A stretch of DNA of 8,547 nucleotides. Source: Candidatus Delongbacteria bacterium (GTDB lineage Bacteria > UBA4055). Under the pieces are notes generated by a model, which saw nothing but the letters and a program-made list of their open reading frames with translations, had not been told where the DNA came from and did no database searches. Of this stretch, positions 1 through 6,799 are shown piece by piece. The DNA lies in the NCBI GenBank assembly GCA_022013635.1, contig JAKLPX010000326.1, positions 1 through 8,547 of the forward strand. The letters run 5' to 3'. Each line of letters begins with the position of its first letter. The first letter of the stretch is position 1. A program made the position numbers and the translations under genes.

Positions 1-52
1 GCTGAATTGCTGAATTGCTGAATTGCTGAATTGCTGAATTGCTGAATTGCTG
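1..52. repeat. 8-bp tandem repeat, 6.5 perfect copies (GCTGAATT)
   Basis: Six identical copies of GCTGAATT plus a half copy (GCTG) run from the left edge, so the array may extend beyond the window. A stray, nearly complete unit (GCTGAAT) sits at 65-71, which suggests the array was once longer. Because 8 is not a multiple of 3, every + frame meets TGA inside the array. On the minus strand the repeat is stop-free in all three frames and would read as a repeating octapeptide (NSAIQQFS). I see no gene to which it clearly belongs. Confidence 0.95.
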
Positions 53-92
53 TTTAATACTTAGGCTGAATATCCTCAACTTGCCCTCTCCA

Positions 93-111
93 AATACTTT
101 AGGTAAGTATT
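93..111. repeat. Short inverted repeat in the leader of the 335-aa gene
   Basis: AATACTT (93-99) and AAGTATT (105-111) are perfect 7-bp inverted arms around a 5-nt TAGGT spacer. The right arm runs into TATAAT (111-116), a perfect -10-like hexamer, but no good -35 lies 16-18 bp upstream of it. It could be a protein-binding dyad or chance in AT-rich DNA. No T-tract follows, so it does not look like a terminator. Confidence 0.3.
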
Positions 112-125
112 ATAATAGTTCATTA

Positions 126-153
126 TTGCGATTGCAAGAAAAATTATTATAAA
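126..153 (+). promoter_or_regulatory. Possible promoter for the 335-aa gene
   Basis: TTGCGA (126-131) and TATAAA (148-153) are separated by 16 bp and match the sigma-70 hexamers at 4/6 and 5/6. The predicted transcript start, near 160, gives a leader of about 70 nt before the ATG at 231. The region is very AT-rich, so such matches are easily found by chance and the call is weak. Confidence 0.3.
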
Positions 154-230
154 GATTTTTAATTATTACATTGATGTTTTTTAAAAAATATCATTAATTT
201 GAGTTTTGTAAAAATAAAGAGGAAAATGAA

Positions 231-1238
231 ATGAGCATACCGGAAATGAAAGTGAAAAAACTGATGGCACTGGCCAAACAATTCGCAGATATTAAACTTT
301 GGGAACATATTGATAGCGACGCGCTTTTTGCCTTAAACAATCGTGCAGATAAACAAATATCTTACATTTCCGTGATGGGCAATCTCGGTGAAGTTTTCGG
401 ACTTGCGGTATATCACGGAGAAAAGGGAAGGCTTGCTTACGAGAAATTAATTGATCTGAGCAATTCAGGTGATGTACTTGACCACTTTGATATTCCTTTT
501 ATCCAAGATGCCTTAACAATTTATTTTAGCAGCAGGAATGAAGCTGATGCTGCAGATTTAAGAATGATCAAACAAAGCGGTGTTGTTTTCAGCAATAAAA
601 AGATGTTACCTATATTCCGTACTCACACTCCGGGTCTTTATAATTGGAAAATTGATGAAAAGGAAGTTGAAATTCTGATATCTGTTTTAGAGGACATTCT
701 CGAATTGACAGAAATTCTTAAGAGTAGAAAACACAATTTGTACAATGCCGGAAAATACATATTATTTGCAAAAACAGAAAACCAATGGCTGTCTAAGGAA
801 ATTCTTGTTACTAAATCGCCTTCTGTTAAAACGGAACCCGTAAAACTGGAAAGTAAATCAATTCCTTTTGCCCTTGCGAATAAAACAATGTCCGGCGTAT
901 GGGAAATGCATTATTTTTATAGCAATATGCCCATCCGGAACAAATCAGAACGGCCGTTTTATGGTGTAATATGCCTGATAGTTGATTCATCAGCAGGTTT
1001 TATTGTCTCTCACGCTGTTGCCAGCAGTTTTGATCAGACGGAAAAACAATTGTCCGAAATTTTATCCGGGGTAATTGAAAATGGGAAAATAATACCTAAA
1101 GAAATCCTCTATGCTCGGACTGAAATAGGCATAGCTCTCGAAAAAACAGCCAATGACTTGGGGATTGTATTAAGGAAAACAAATAACCTACCGTGTATTG
1201 AAGATGTTATTGACAGCATGAACTCAAAGATGCTATAG
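231..1238 (+). CDS. Uncharacterised 335-aa protein, possibly DUF7309/DUF6930-type
   Basis: I cannot assign a function. The ATG at 231 is preceded by AGAGG (218-222) with an 8-nt gap, a good ribosome binding site, and an in-frame stop just upstream limits alternatives. Two conserved-looking blocks stand out. Residues 45-66 contain SVMGNLGEVFGLAVY followed by HGEKG. Residues 244-262 (YGVICLIVDSSAGFIVSHA) form a beta-rich stretch with a central Asp252. From memory these resemble the N-terminal DUF7309 and C-terminal DUF6930 domains that occur together in hypothetical proteins; this is recollection, not a search. There is no signal peptide or membrane segment, so it should be cytosolic. The middle (about 150-175) is helical and charged. 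It ends 113 bp before the tetR gene, which has its own promoter, so it is probably a separate transcription unit and not part of the exporter. Confidence 0.8.
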   Translation: MSIPEMKVKKLMALAKQFADIKLWEHIDSDALFALNNRADKQISYISVMGNLGEVFGLAVYHGEKGRLAYEKLIDLSNSGDVLDHFDIPFIQDALTIYFSSRNEADAADLRMIKQSGVVFSNKKMLPIFRTHTPGLYNWKIDEKEVEILISVLEDILELTEILKSRKHNLYNAGKYILFAKTENQWLSKEILVTKSPSVKTEPVKLESKSIPFALANKTMSGVWEMHYFYSNMPIRNKSERPFYGVICLIVDSSAGFIVSHAVASSFDQTEKQLSEILSGVIENGKIIPKEILYARTEIGIALEKTANDLGIVLRKTNNLPCIEDVIDSMNSKML

Positions 1239-1265
1239 CTTATAGACAATATTTTTATCCCCCAC

Positions 1266-1294
1266 TTGACAAATCGCTTTTTCTTCGTTATCTT
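1266..1294 (+). promoter_or_regulatory. Promoter of the TetR-exporter operon
   Basis: TTGACA (1266-1271) is a perfect -35 hexamer. It is followed after exactly 17 bp by TATCTT (1289-1294), a 4/6 match to the -10. Transcription would start near 1301, at the edge of the 13-bp repeat array and about 50 nt before the tetR start codon. It is the only good promoter seen between the preceding gene and the operon, and all genes from 1352 to 6732 are packed closely enough to be served by it. Confidence 0.65.
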
Positions 1295-1342
1295 ACCATA
1301 CGGTTTAACCAAACAGTTAAATCAAAAGGTTTAATCAAACGG
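1291..1342. promoter_or_regulatory. Four tandem 13-bp repeats, likely TetR operator array
   Basis: Four head-to-tail units fill 1291-1303, 1304-1316, 1317-1329 and 1330-1342. Against the consensus TTTAAYCAAACGG they match at 10, 12, 11 and 13 of 13 positions. The array overlaps the -10 hexamer and covers the predicted transcript start, which is where a repressor would block transcription. A dyad straddles units 2 and 3: TTTAAC (1304-1309) and GTTAAA (1316-1321) around CAAACA. This is the kind of inverted site TetR dimers bind. The repeats are visible directly; binding by the adjacent TetR-family protein is inferred from position. Confidence 0.65.
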
Positions 1343-1351
1343 ACAAATAAA

Positions 1352-1972
1352 ATGACTGATCTAAAAAATGAAAACGCTGAAGAGAAGATTCTTAATGCAG
1401 CAAATGAGATCTTCGAAAAAAAGGGTTATGACGGAGCCAAAATGCAGGAGATCGCGGATAAGGCGGGTATAAACAAAGCTTTGCTTCATTATTATTTCCG
1501 GTCTAAGGACAAGCTGTTCGAAATGATCTTCGGACTGGCGTTCAAGAAACTGGCCGGAGAGCTTGAGTTCCTTTTCGATACTGACATTCCGGTTACAGAA
1601 AAGGTAAAGATATTCATCGATAAGCATACCGACTTTATCGGGATGAACAGACATCTTCCCCTATTTATCATCAATGAGGTCAACAGAAGACCTGAGATAT
1701 TCGTAAAACTTCTTGCAGGGATATACGAAAAAGATGACCATCTCAACATGTTGCTTAAGCAGATCGATGAAGAAACTAAGGCGGGAATACTTAAACCTTT
1801 CGATCCAAGGCAGATATTTTTGAATATGATAGCCATGAACATTTTCCCGTTTGCAGCCAAACCTCTGGTCAAAGGCATACTTAATATGAATGAAGATGAA
1901 TTTAAAGAATTTATTAAAGAAAGAAAAGCGATCGTAACGGAAATTATAATTAACTCGATAGTGGTGAAATAA
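1352..1972 (+). CDS. TetR/AcrR-family transcriptional regulator
   Basis: This 206-residue protein has the usual TetR length and architecture. An N-terminal DNA-binding domain covers residues 10-56, with the helix-turn-helix at about 30-50 (QEIADKAGINKALLHYYF) followed by the typical SKDKLF. The C-terminal two thirds is a helical, divergent ligand-binding and dimerisation domain (about 60-206). Family members are usually repressors released by a small molecule. Its gene is first in the exporter operon, 2 nt before the adaptor gene, and lies directly behind a promoter with a repeat array. Autorepression together with control of the exporter is therefore the likely role. The closest known arrangement is E. 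coli CecR (YbiH), which controls ybhGFSR. The start at 1352 fits the domain boundary, although its ribosome binding site is weak (GGAC at 1341-1344). The ligand cannot be told from sequence. Confidence 0.93.
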   Translation: MTDLKNENAEEKILNAANEIFEKKGYDGAKMQEIADKAGINKALLHYYFRSKDKLFEMIFGLAFKKLAGELEFLFDTDIPVTEKVKIFIDKHTDFIGMNRHLPLFIINEVNRRPEIFVKLLAGIYEKDDHLNMLLKQIDEETKAGILKPFDPRQIFLNMIAMNIFPFAAKPLVKGILNMNEDEFKEFIKERKAIVTEIIINSIVVK

Positions 1973-1974
1973 CT

Positions 1975-2859
1975 ATGAAGAACTTAATACTGGTAATTGT
2001 TTTAACATTCTTAATAACTTCATGCTTCAAAAATGAGAAAAAGAATGATGCCTACGGAAATTTTGAGGCTGATGAAATTATCGTTTCGTCTCAGTCCAAC
2101 GGAATGCTTGAATTTTTGAATATTGAGGAAGGGCAGAAATTGTCCAAAGGCATAGTCGTAGGAGTTGTTGATACGGTTCAATTAAGCTTAAAAAGAGAGC
2201 AGCTTCTTATTCAGAAAAGAATAATTAGCTCAAAGAGAAAGAATATAGCAGCCCAGATCGAAGTTATTAAGCAGCAGAAAGACAATACAGTCATAGAAGA
2301 AGAAAAATATAAAAGGCTGGTAAAGAACGACGCTGTCCCTCAAAAACAGCTGGACGAAATTGTTTATCAGATAAGCGTGTTCGACAAGCAGATGCAGAGC
2401 ATTTCCACTCAGGGAATTTCAATAAATGATGAGCTTAAATCACTTGATATCCAGATTGATCAGATAAACGATCAGATAAAGAAATGCTATATCATGAACC
2501 CTATTAACGGTACCGTTCTTACAAAGTATGCGAATAAAGGCGAGATCACAGCTTTCTCAAAGCCGCTGTACAAGATCGCGGGAATGTCTGATATCTACCT
2601 GAAAGTTTATGTTTCGGGAGATGAACTGTCCAAGGTCATTTTGGGCGGGAAAGCGCAGGTTTCAACGGATGCCGGCAACAATACGATGAAAACGGTGGAA
2701 GGTACGGTGTCATGGATCTCCGACAAAGCCGAATTTACACCGAAGATCATTCAGACCAAGGCCGAAAGGGTCAATCTTGTTTATGCGGTAAAGATAAAAG
2801 TAAAGAACGACGGCAGCTTTAAGATAGGAATGCCGGGTGAGGTAAACTTCACAAAATAA
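1975..2859 (+). CDS. HlyD/YbhG-type periplasmic adaptor, predicted lipoprotein
   Basis: This is the membrane-fusion (adaptor) subunit that would link the inner-membrane exporter to an outer-membrane channel. Residues 1-16 form a lipoprotein signal peptide ending in a lipobox (I14-T15-S16-C17), so the mature protein should be lipid-anchored at Cys17. Residues 28-70 look like the first half of a lipoyl/barrel-sandwich domain. Residues about 70-170 form a long charged helical hairpin (coiled coil) with the family-typical DAVPQKQLD turn. The second lipoyl half begins at 173 (MNPINGTVLTKYANKGE), and a beta-barrel region fills about 206-294. At 294 residues it is close to other YbhG-like adaptors. 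It starts 2 nt after tetR and ends 5 nt before the first ATPase, so it is co-transcribed. Many adaptors have an N-terminal transmembrane anchor; this one uses a lipid instead. No TolC-like gene is present in the window. Confidence 0.92.
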   Translation: MKNLILVIVLTFLITSCFKNEKKNDAYGNFEADEIIVSSQSNGMLEFLNIEEGQKLSKGIVVGVVDTVQLSLKREQLLIQKRIISSKRKNIAAQIEVIKQQKDNTVIEEEKYKRLVKNDAVPQKQLDEIVYQISVFDKQMQSISTQGISINDELKSLDIQIDQINDQIKKCYIMNPINGTVLTKYANKGEITAFSKPLYKIAGMSDIYLKVYVSGDELSKVILGGKAQVSTDAGNNTMKTVEGTVSWISDKAEFTPKIIQTKAERVNLVYAVKIKVKNDGSFKIGMPGEVNFTK

Positions 2860-2864
2860 AGATC

Positions 2865-3788
2865 ATGAATTCAATTGAAGTTAAAAATATCTGCAAATCC
2901 TATAAAGACACAAAAGCGCTTGAGGATATCTCTTTTGAAGTTAAAAAAGGAGAGATATTTGGGCTTATCGGGCCTGACGGCGCGGGAAAGACGACACTTT
3001 TCAGGATACTTACAACCTTATTGTTGAAGGACAGCGGAAGTGCGGGTGTCGAAGGATTTGATGTCGAAAAGGATTATAAAGCTATAAGAAGAATTATCGG
3101 CTATATGCCGGGAAGGTTTTCATTATATCAGGACCTGAGTGTTGAGGAAAATCTTAACTTTTTCGCGACGGTTTTCGATACTACCGTTAAGGCTAATTAT
3201 GAGCTGATAAAAGACATTTATGTTCAGCTTGAACCGTTCAAGACGAGACGCGCCGGTAAACTTTCGGGCGGGATGAAGCAGAAACTTGCTTTATGCTGCG
3301 CCCTCATCCATCAGCCTGAGATACTGTTCCTTGACGAACCGACAACAGGGGTTGATCCCGTATCGAGGAAGGAATTCTGGGAAATGCTCAAGAAACTGAA
3401 AGATAAAGGGATCACGATACTTGTTTCGACACCGTATATGGATGAGGCGTTTTTGTGCGACAGGATCGCATTAATTCAGTCCGGTCGCATAATGGATATT
3501 AACACGCTCGAAGGGATCATTTTAAAATTCCCGAAAAAGCTTTATGCCATCAAGTCCGACAATATGTATAAATTGAATTCCGATCTGAAGGAATGCGGGA
3601 TGTGCGACACCGTTTATATATTCGGCGAATATCTGCATCTTACGCCAAAGAGCAGTGAATGCTCGGGACTTGAGGACTACCTGAGTGAAAAAGGTCATAC
3701 TGGAATTGAAATTTCACAGATCAAAGCGACTGTCGAAGACTGCTTCATGGATCTTATGAGCAGGCACGGGAGCACTAACAATGAATGA
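2865..3788 (+). CDS. ABC transporter ATPase, first of pair (degenerate Q- and H-loops)
   Basis: This 307-residue nucleotide-binding subunit corresponds to the N-terminal half of the fused tandem ATPase YbhF. Walker A is GPDGAGKT (36-43). The signature is canonical LSGGMKQK (133-140). Walker B is ILFLDEP (153-159), with catalytic Glu158 kept, and the D-loop is GVDP (162-165). Two switch residues are changed. The Q-loop reads GYMPGRFSLY (79-88), with Gly83 where Gln is expected. The H-loop reads STPYMDEA (188-195), with Pro190 where His is expected. Residues about 215-307 form a C-terminal extension with the ATVEDCFMDLM ending common in drug-export ATPases; in fused relatives this region would be the linker to the second ATPase. 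Its end overlaps the next start codon by 8 nt, which suggests translational coupling. It should contribute its intact signature to its partner's active site. Confidence 0.95.
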   Translation: MNSIEVKNICKSYKDTKALEDISFEVKKGEIFGLIGPDGAGKTTLFRILTTLLLKDSGSAGVEGFDVEKDYKAIRRIIGYMPGRFSLYQDLSVEENLNFFATVFDTTVKANYELIKDIYVQLEPFKTRRAGKLSGGMKQKLALCCALIHQPEILFLDEPTTGVDPVSRKEFWEMLKKLKDKGITILVSTPYMDEAFLCDRIALIQSGRIMDINTLEGIILKFPKKLYAIKSDNMYKLNSDLKECGMCDTVYIFGEYLHLTPKSSECSGLEDYLSEKGHTGIEISQIKATVEDCFMDLMSRHGSTNNE

Positions 3789-4512
3789 TCTTATTATAAA
3801 TACTGAGAACCTGACCAAAAAGTTCGGGAATTTTACCGCCTGCGACAATATTTCATTCAATGTGAAGAAAGGCGAGATATTCGGATTTCTGGGCGCGAAC
3901 GGAGCGGGAAAAACAACAGCGATCAGAATGCTGTGCGGATTATCGCAGCCCACTTCGGGTCACGCGACAATAGCAGGTTATGACATTTATAAGGATACGG
4001 AAAAGATCAAGCTGAACATCGGCTATATGAGCCAGAAATTTTCGCTTTATGAAGATCTGACCGTAAAGGAAAATATAGAATTCTACGGAGGAATCTACAG
4101 GCTTCCGTCAAAGGAGATTAGGGAAAGATCGAAAAAACTTATCGGCGAACTCGGACTTGAGAGTGTTCAGAACAAACTTATCGGTTCGCTGCCTCTCGGA
4201 TGGAAGCAGAAGCTCGCTTTTTCCGTTGCCGTTTTCCACACACAGAAGGTCGTGTTCCTTGACGAACCTACAGGCGGAGTTGATCCCGTTACTAGAAGGC
4301 AGTTCTGGGAACTGATCTACAAAGCTGCGGACGAAGGCATAAGTGTCTTCGTTACGACGCATTATATGGACGAAGCGGAATACTGCGGAAGGATAAGCAT
4401 GATGGTTGATGGCAGGATCGCGGCCATGGGAACGCCCAAGGAACTGAAGGGCAGTTTTAATGTCGGCTCAATGTACGATGTGTTCCTGCATCTTGCGAGG
4501 GGTACAAAATGA
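3781..4512 (+). CDS. ABC transporter ATPase, second of pair (non-canonical signature)
   Basis: This 243-residue ATPase is the partner of the upstream one and corresponds to the C-terminal half of YbhF. Walker A is GANGAGKT (38-45). Q85 in the Q-loop (GYMSQKFSLY), Walker B with Glu162 (VVFLDEP, 157-163) and His194 in the H-loop (TTHYMDEAE) are all intact. The signature, however, is SLPLGWKQK (136-144) in place of LSGGQ. I recall this LPLGW variant from relatives in the same position. In a heterodimer, this subunit's intact Walker and switch motifs face the partner's LSGG, giving one catalytic site, while the other site is degenerate. Translation starts inside the previous gene, with GGGAG (3768-3772) 8 nt upstream of the ATG. 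It ends in an ATGA overlap with the first permease gene. Confidence 0.95.
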   Translation: MNDLIINTENLTKKFGNFTACDNISFNVKKGEIFGFLGANGAGKTTAIRMLCGLSQPTSGHATIAGYDIYKDTEKIKLNIGYMSQKFSLYEDLTVKENIEFYGGIYRLPSKEIRERSKKLIGELGLESVQNKLIGSLPLGWKQKLAFSVAVFHTQKVVFLDEPTGGVDPVTRRQFWELIYKAADEGISVFVTTHYMDEAEYCGRISMMVDGRIAAMGTPKELKGSFNVGSMYDVFLHLARGTK

Positions 4513-5612
4513 AAAAATTCTGGGGATTTGTCATAAAGGAATGCCTTCACCTGTTAAGGGATTACAGAACGATGATCATACTCGTGGGAATGCCTATAGC
4601 TCAGGTCATACTTTTCGGGTTCGCGATCAGGAACGAACTTGATTCTTTAAGAATAGGCATACTCGACAATTCAAGGGATAATGTGACAACCGAGATCACT
4701 TCAAAGCTGCTCTCATCAGGTTATTTTATTCTTGACGGATATTTTAACAGACATGAAGAGATCGAGGCGGCTTTTGAGGGCGGACGAATAAAGGAAGCGG
4801 TAGTTTTCGGCAGCAGCTTTGCGGAAGACATACTCAGGGACAACCGCGCGGACATTCAGATAATTACGGACGCATCCGAGCCGAACATGGCGAACCTTGC
4901 ACTTTCTTATACTTCAGGCATAATCCAGAATTACGCGGCTTCACTATCTGAAGAACAGCAGATCCCGCTTTCTATCGGCACAGAGGTCAAGATGCTGTAT
5001 AACGAGGAAATGAAAAGTGTTTTCATGTTCGTTCCCGGTATCATGGCGCTGATCCTCATGCTTATCTCCGCAATGATGACGAGTATTACAATAGCGCGGG
5101 AAAAAGAACTCGGTACATTAGAAGTCCTGCTCGCATCTCCCCTAAAGCCGTTACAGATCATTTTGGGCAAGGTTGCGCCCTATCTTTTATTATCCATGAT
5201 AAATGTTGCGTTTATACTTATCGTCTCAACTACGGTCTTCGGAATGCCCATCCGCGGAAGCCTTCTACTTCTCGTAGCCGAATGCGCCCTTTTCATCATG
5301 ACAGCACTTTCACTCGGTATCCTGATCTCAGCAATATCGAACTCGATGCAGGTAGCAATGGCAATTTCGCTCGTCGGACTAATGCTCCCCACAGTTTTAC
5401 TCTCCGGCTTCATCTTCCCCGTTGAGAACATGCCTTACGCGCTTCAGGTATTTTCGCACATACTACCCGCCAAATGGTTTCTTATCATCATAAAGAACAT
5501 CATGCTCAAAGGAACAGGTTTTGCGTACATCTGGAAAGAAACGGGCATCCTTCTTTTCATGACGGCAGTACTGCTCACAGTCAGTATCAAAAAATTCAAG
5601 ATAAGGCTGTAA
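4509..5612 (+). CDS. ABC-2 type permease, first of pair (YbhS/YbhR-like)
   Basis: This 367-residue inner-membrane subunit follows the ABC-2 export layout. A short cytoplasmic N-terminus (KECLHLLRDYRTM) precedes TM1 at about 22-40. A large extracytoplasmic domain spans about 41-168. Five more membrane segments follow, at about 171-196, 220-243, 247-275, 280-310 and 345-362. After TM2 comes the conserved cytoplasmic stretch AREKELGTLEVLLASP (196-211), the usual site of contact with the ATPases. Together with the next gene it should form a heterodimeric channel for drugs or other amphipathic compounds; the substrate is not evident. Its ATG overlaps the upstream stop (ATGA), and GAGGGG (4497-4502) lies 6 nt before it, within the ATPase gene. 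Its last third is visibly richer in C than in G, unlike the genes upstream. Confidence 0.93.
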   Translation: MKKFWGFVIKECLHLLRDYRTMIILVGMPIAQVILFGFAIRNELDSLRIGILDNSRDNVTTEITSKLLSSGYFILDGYFNRHEEIEAAFEGGRIKEAVVFGSSFAEDILRDNRADIQIITDASEPNMANLALSYTSGIIQNYAASLSEEQQIPLSIGTEVKMLYNEEMKSVFMFVPGIMALILMLISAMMTSITIAREKELGTLEVLLASPLKPLQIILGKVAPYLLLSMINVAFILIVSTTVFGMPIRGSLLLLVAECALFIMTALSLGILISAISNSMQVAMAISLVGLMLPTVLLSGFIFPVENMPYALQVFSHILPAKWFLIIIKNIMLKGTGFAYIWKETGILLFMTAVLLTVSIKKFKIRL

Positions 5613-5613
5613 T

Positions 5614-6732
5614 ATGAGAACGATATTCTACATAGTCAGAAAGGAGTTCAAGCAGATATTCAGAAATAAATCAATGCTGCCCATAATCTTCATCATGCCT
5701 TTTTTGCAGCTCATAATACTTTCAAATGCCGCCACTTTCGAGATAAAAAATGTCAATTTTAATGTCCTCGACCTCGACAGAAGCTCACTTTCCTTCAAGC
5801 TCATGGAAAAATTCGAAGCATCACCCTATTTCATCAGATCCGATGGGGAACTTTCCGTCAATAATGTCGAAGAAGAGATATTGAACGACAAAGCCAAACT
5901 CGTCATAGTCATACCCGAGAACTTTGAAAAAGACCTCGTCAGGGAAAATAAAGCCGAAGTACAGCTGCTCATAAACGCCATAGACGGTTCAGCCGCCGGA
6001 ATAATAGCTAATTACGCACAGAACATACTAATCGGATTCAACATCGAAGCAAGAATAAACATGATCAACATGTACGACCCCGTACGAACACCATCAATAG
6101 GCATCTCATACAGACACCTCTTCAACCCCGAACTCGACTACATCACCTTCATGGTTCCCGGCATAACAGCACTCTTAGTCACCCTCATAGGACTGCTACT
6201 TTCATCAATGAGCATCGTCAAAGAAAAGGAAATAGGCACCATCGAGCAGATAAATGTCACCCCCATCAGAAAGCACGAACTCATAATCGGAAAACTCATC
6301 CCCTTCTTCATCATAGCACTATTCGAACTCGGACTAGGACTATCCATCGGCAAACTCCTCTTCAACATACCAATAGTCGGAAGCATCTGGCTCATCTTCC
6401 TCTTCGCGTCACTCTACCTAATAGTAGCACTGTCCATCGGCCTTGTCATCTCAACATTCACCGACACACAGCAGCAGGCAATGTTCATCACCTGGTTCAT
6501 CATGGTCATCTTCATACTAATGTCCGGACTCTTCACACCCATACAAAGTATGCCAATGTGGGCACAACGCATAACATGGTTCAATCCCGTAGCCTATTTC
6601 ATAGATGTAATGCGAATGGTAATGCTAAAAGGATCAGGCTTTGCCGACATACAAAGACACTTCATCATCCTCTCCATTTACGCAGTAATCTCAACCTCCT
6701 ACGCCGTTTTTAGGTATAAGAAGGTGAATTAA
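5614..6732 (+). CDS. ABC-2 type permease, second of pair (YbhR-like)
   Basis: This 372-residue paralogue of the preceding permease shares its layout. An amphipathic N-terminus (VRKEFKQIFRNKS) leads into TM1 at 21-42. A periplasmic domain of about 135 residues follows, then five membrane segments from about 178 onward. Behind TM2 lies the conserved cytoplasmic motif KEKEIGTIEQINVTP (203-217). It begins 1 nt after the first permease stop, with AAGG (5603-5606) as a possible ribosome binding site. It is the last gene of the operon and presumably pairs with the first permease. Composition is odd: from about 5900 to 6700 the coding strand is A+C rich, with about twice as many C as G and frequent ATC, CTC, ATA and CTA codons. 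The earlier operon genes have the opposite or no skew. The reading frame is intact, so the gene looks functional. Confidence 0.93.
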   Translation: MRTIFYIVRKEFKQIFRNKSMLPIIFIMPFLQLIILSNAATFEIKNVNFNVLDLDRSSLSFKLMEKFEASPYFIRSDGELSVNNVEEEILNDKAKLVIVIPENFEKDLVRENKAEVQLLINAIDGSAAGIIANYAQNILIGFNIEARINMINMYDPVRTPSIGISYRHLFNPELDYITFMVPGITALLVTLIGLLLSSMSIVKEKEIGTIEQINVTPIRKHELIIGKLIPFFIIALFELGLGLSIGKLLFNIPIVGSIWLIFLFASLYLIVALSIGLVISTFTDTQQQAMFITWFIMVIFILMSGLFTPIQSMPMWAQRITWFNPVAYFIDVMRMVMLKGSGFADIQRHFIILSIYAVISTSYAVFRYKKVN

Positions 6733-6770
6733 TAGTCGATAATACAGGAATAAATTACAATCTAATTTAC

Positions 6771-6799
6771 TTGATTATTACTCTGTAATATAATATAAT
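6771..6799 (+). promoter_or_regulatory. Probable promoter of the BREX operon
   Basis: TTGATT (6771-6776) and a perfect TATAAT (6794-6799) are separated by exactly 17 bp. Transcription would start near 6806, leaving a leader of about 100 nt before brxA. It is the best promoter in the spacer and lies just downstream of the exporter operon. Confidence 0.6.
6776..6790. promoter_or_regulatory. Dyad between the -35 and -10 of the BREX promoter, possible operator
   Basis: TATTAC (6776-6781) and GTAATA (6785-6790) are perfect 6-bp inverted arms around TCT. They sit in the spacer between the promoter hexamers, where a bound dimer would block RNA polymerase. A second, weaker dyad, TTGT/ACAA around TAT (6801-6811), lies at the predicted start site. 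Some BREX loci are controlled by an upstream WYL-domain repressor (BrxR). No such gene is in this window, so any binding protein would be encoded elsewhere. Confidence 0.4.

Noticed and set aside
1..52. CRISPR array
   Set aside because: The units are 8 bp with no spacers, which makes this a simple tandem repeat.
1233..1250. CTATA-GCT-TATAG hairpin followed by some T residues after the 335-aa gene
   Set aside because: The stem is only 5 bp, mostly AT, and overlaps the stop codon; the T run is interrupted, so it is too weak to call a terminator.
1109..1312. Minus-strand open frame of 67 codons across the end of the 335-aa gene
   Set aside because: It overlaps a clear gene and the operon promoter, has no recognisable domain, and its composition fits a shadow of the + strand gene.
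1291..1342. Plasmid-type iterons of a replication origin
   Set aside because: The repeats resemble iterons in form, but no Rep gene, AT-rich melting region or DnaA box set accompanies them, and they sit exactly at an operon promoter.
1361..1878. Two minus-strand open frames opposite the TetR gene
   Set aside because: They are fully inside an unmistakable TetR-family coding sequence and show no protein-family signal of their own.
4460..4642. Plus-strand 60-codon frame over the ATPase-permease junction
   Set aside because: It is out of frame with both real genes, which already overlap there by ATGA and have clear motifs.
6751..6769. TAAATTA/TAATTTA inverted repeat after the exporter operon
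   Set aside because: The stem contains no G or C and no T-tract follows, so it would not make a stable intrinsic terminator.
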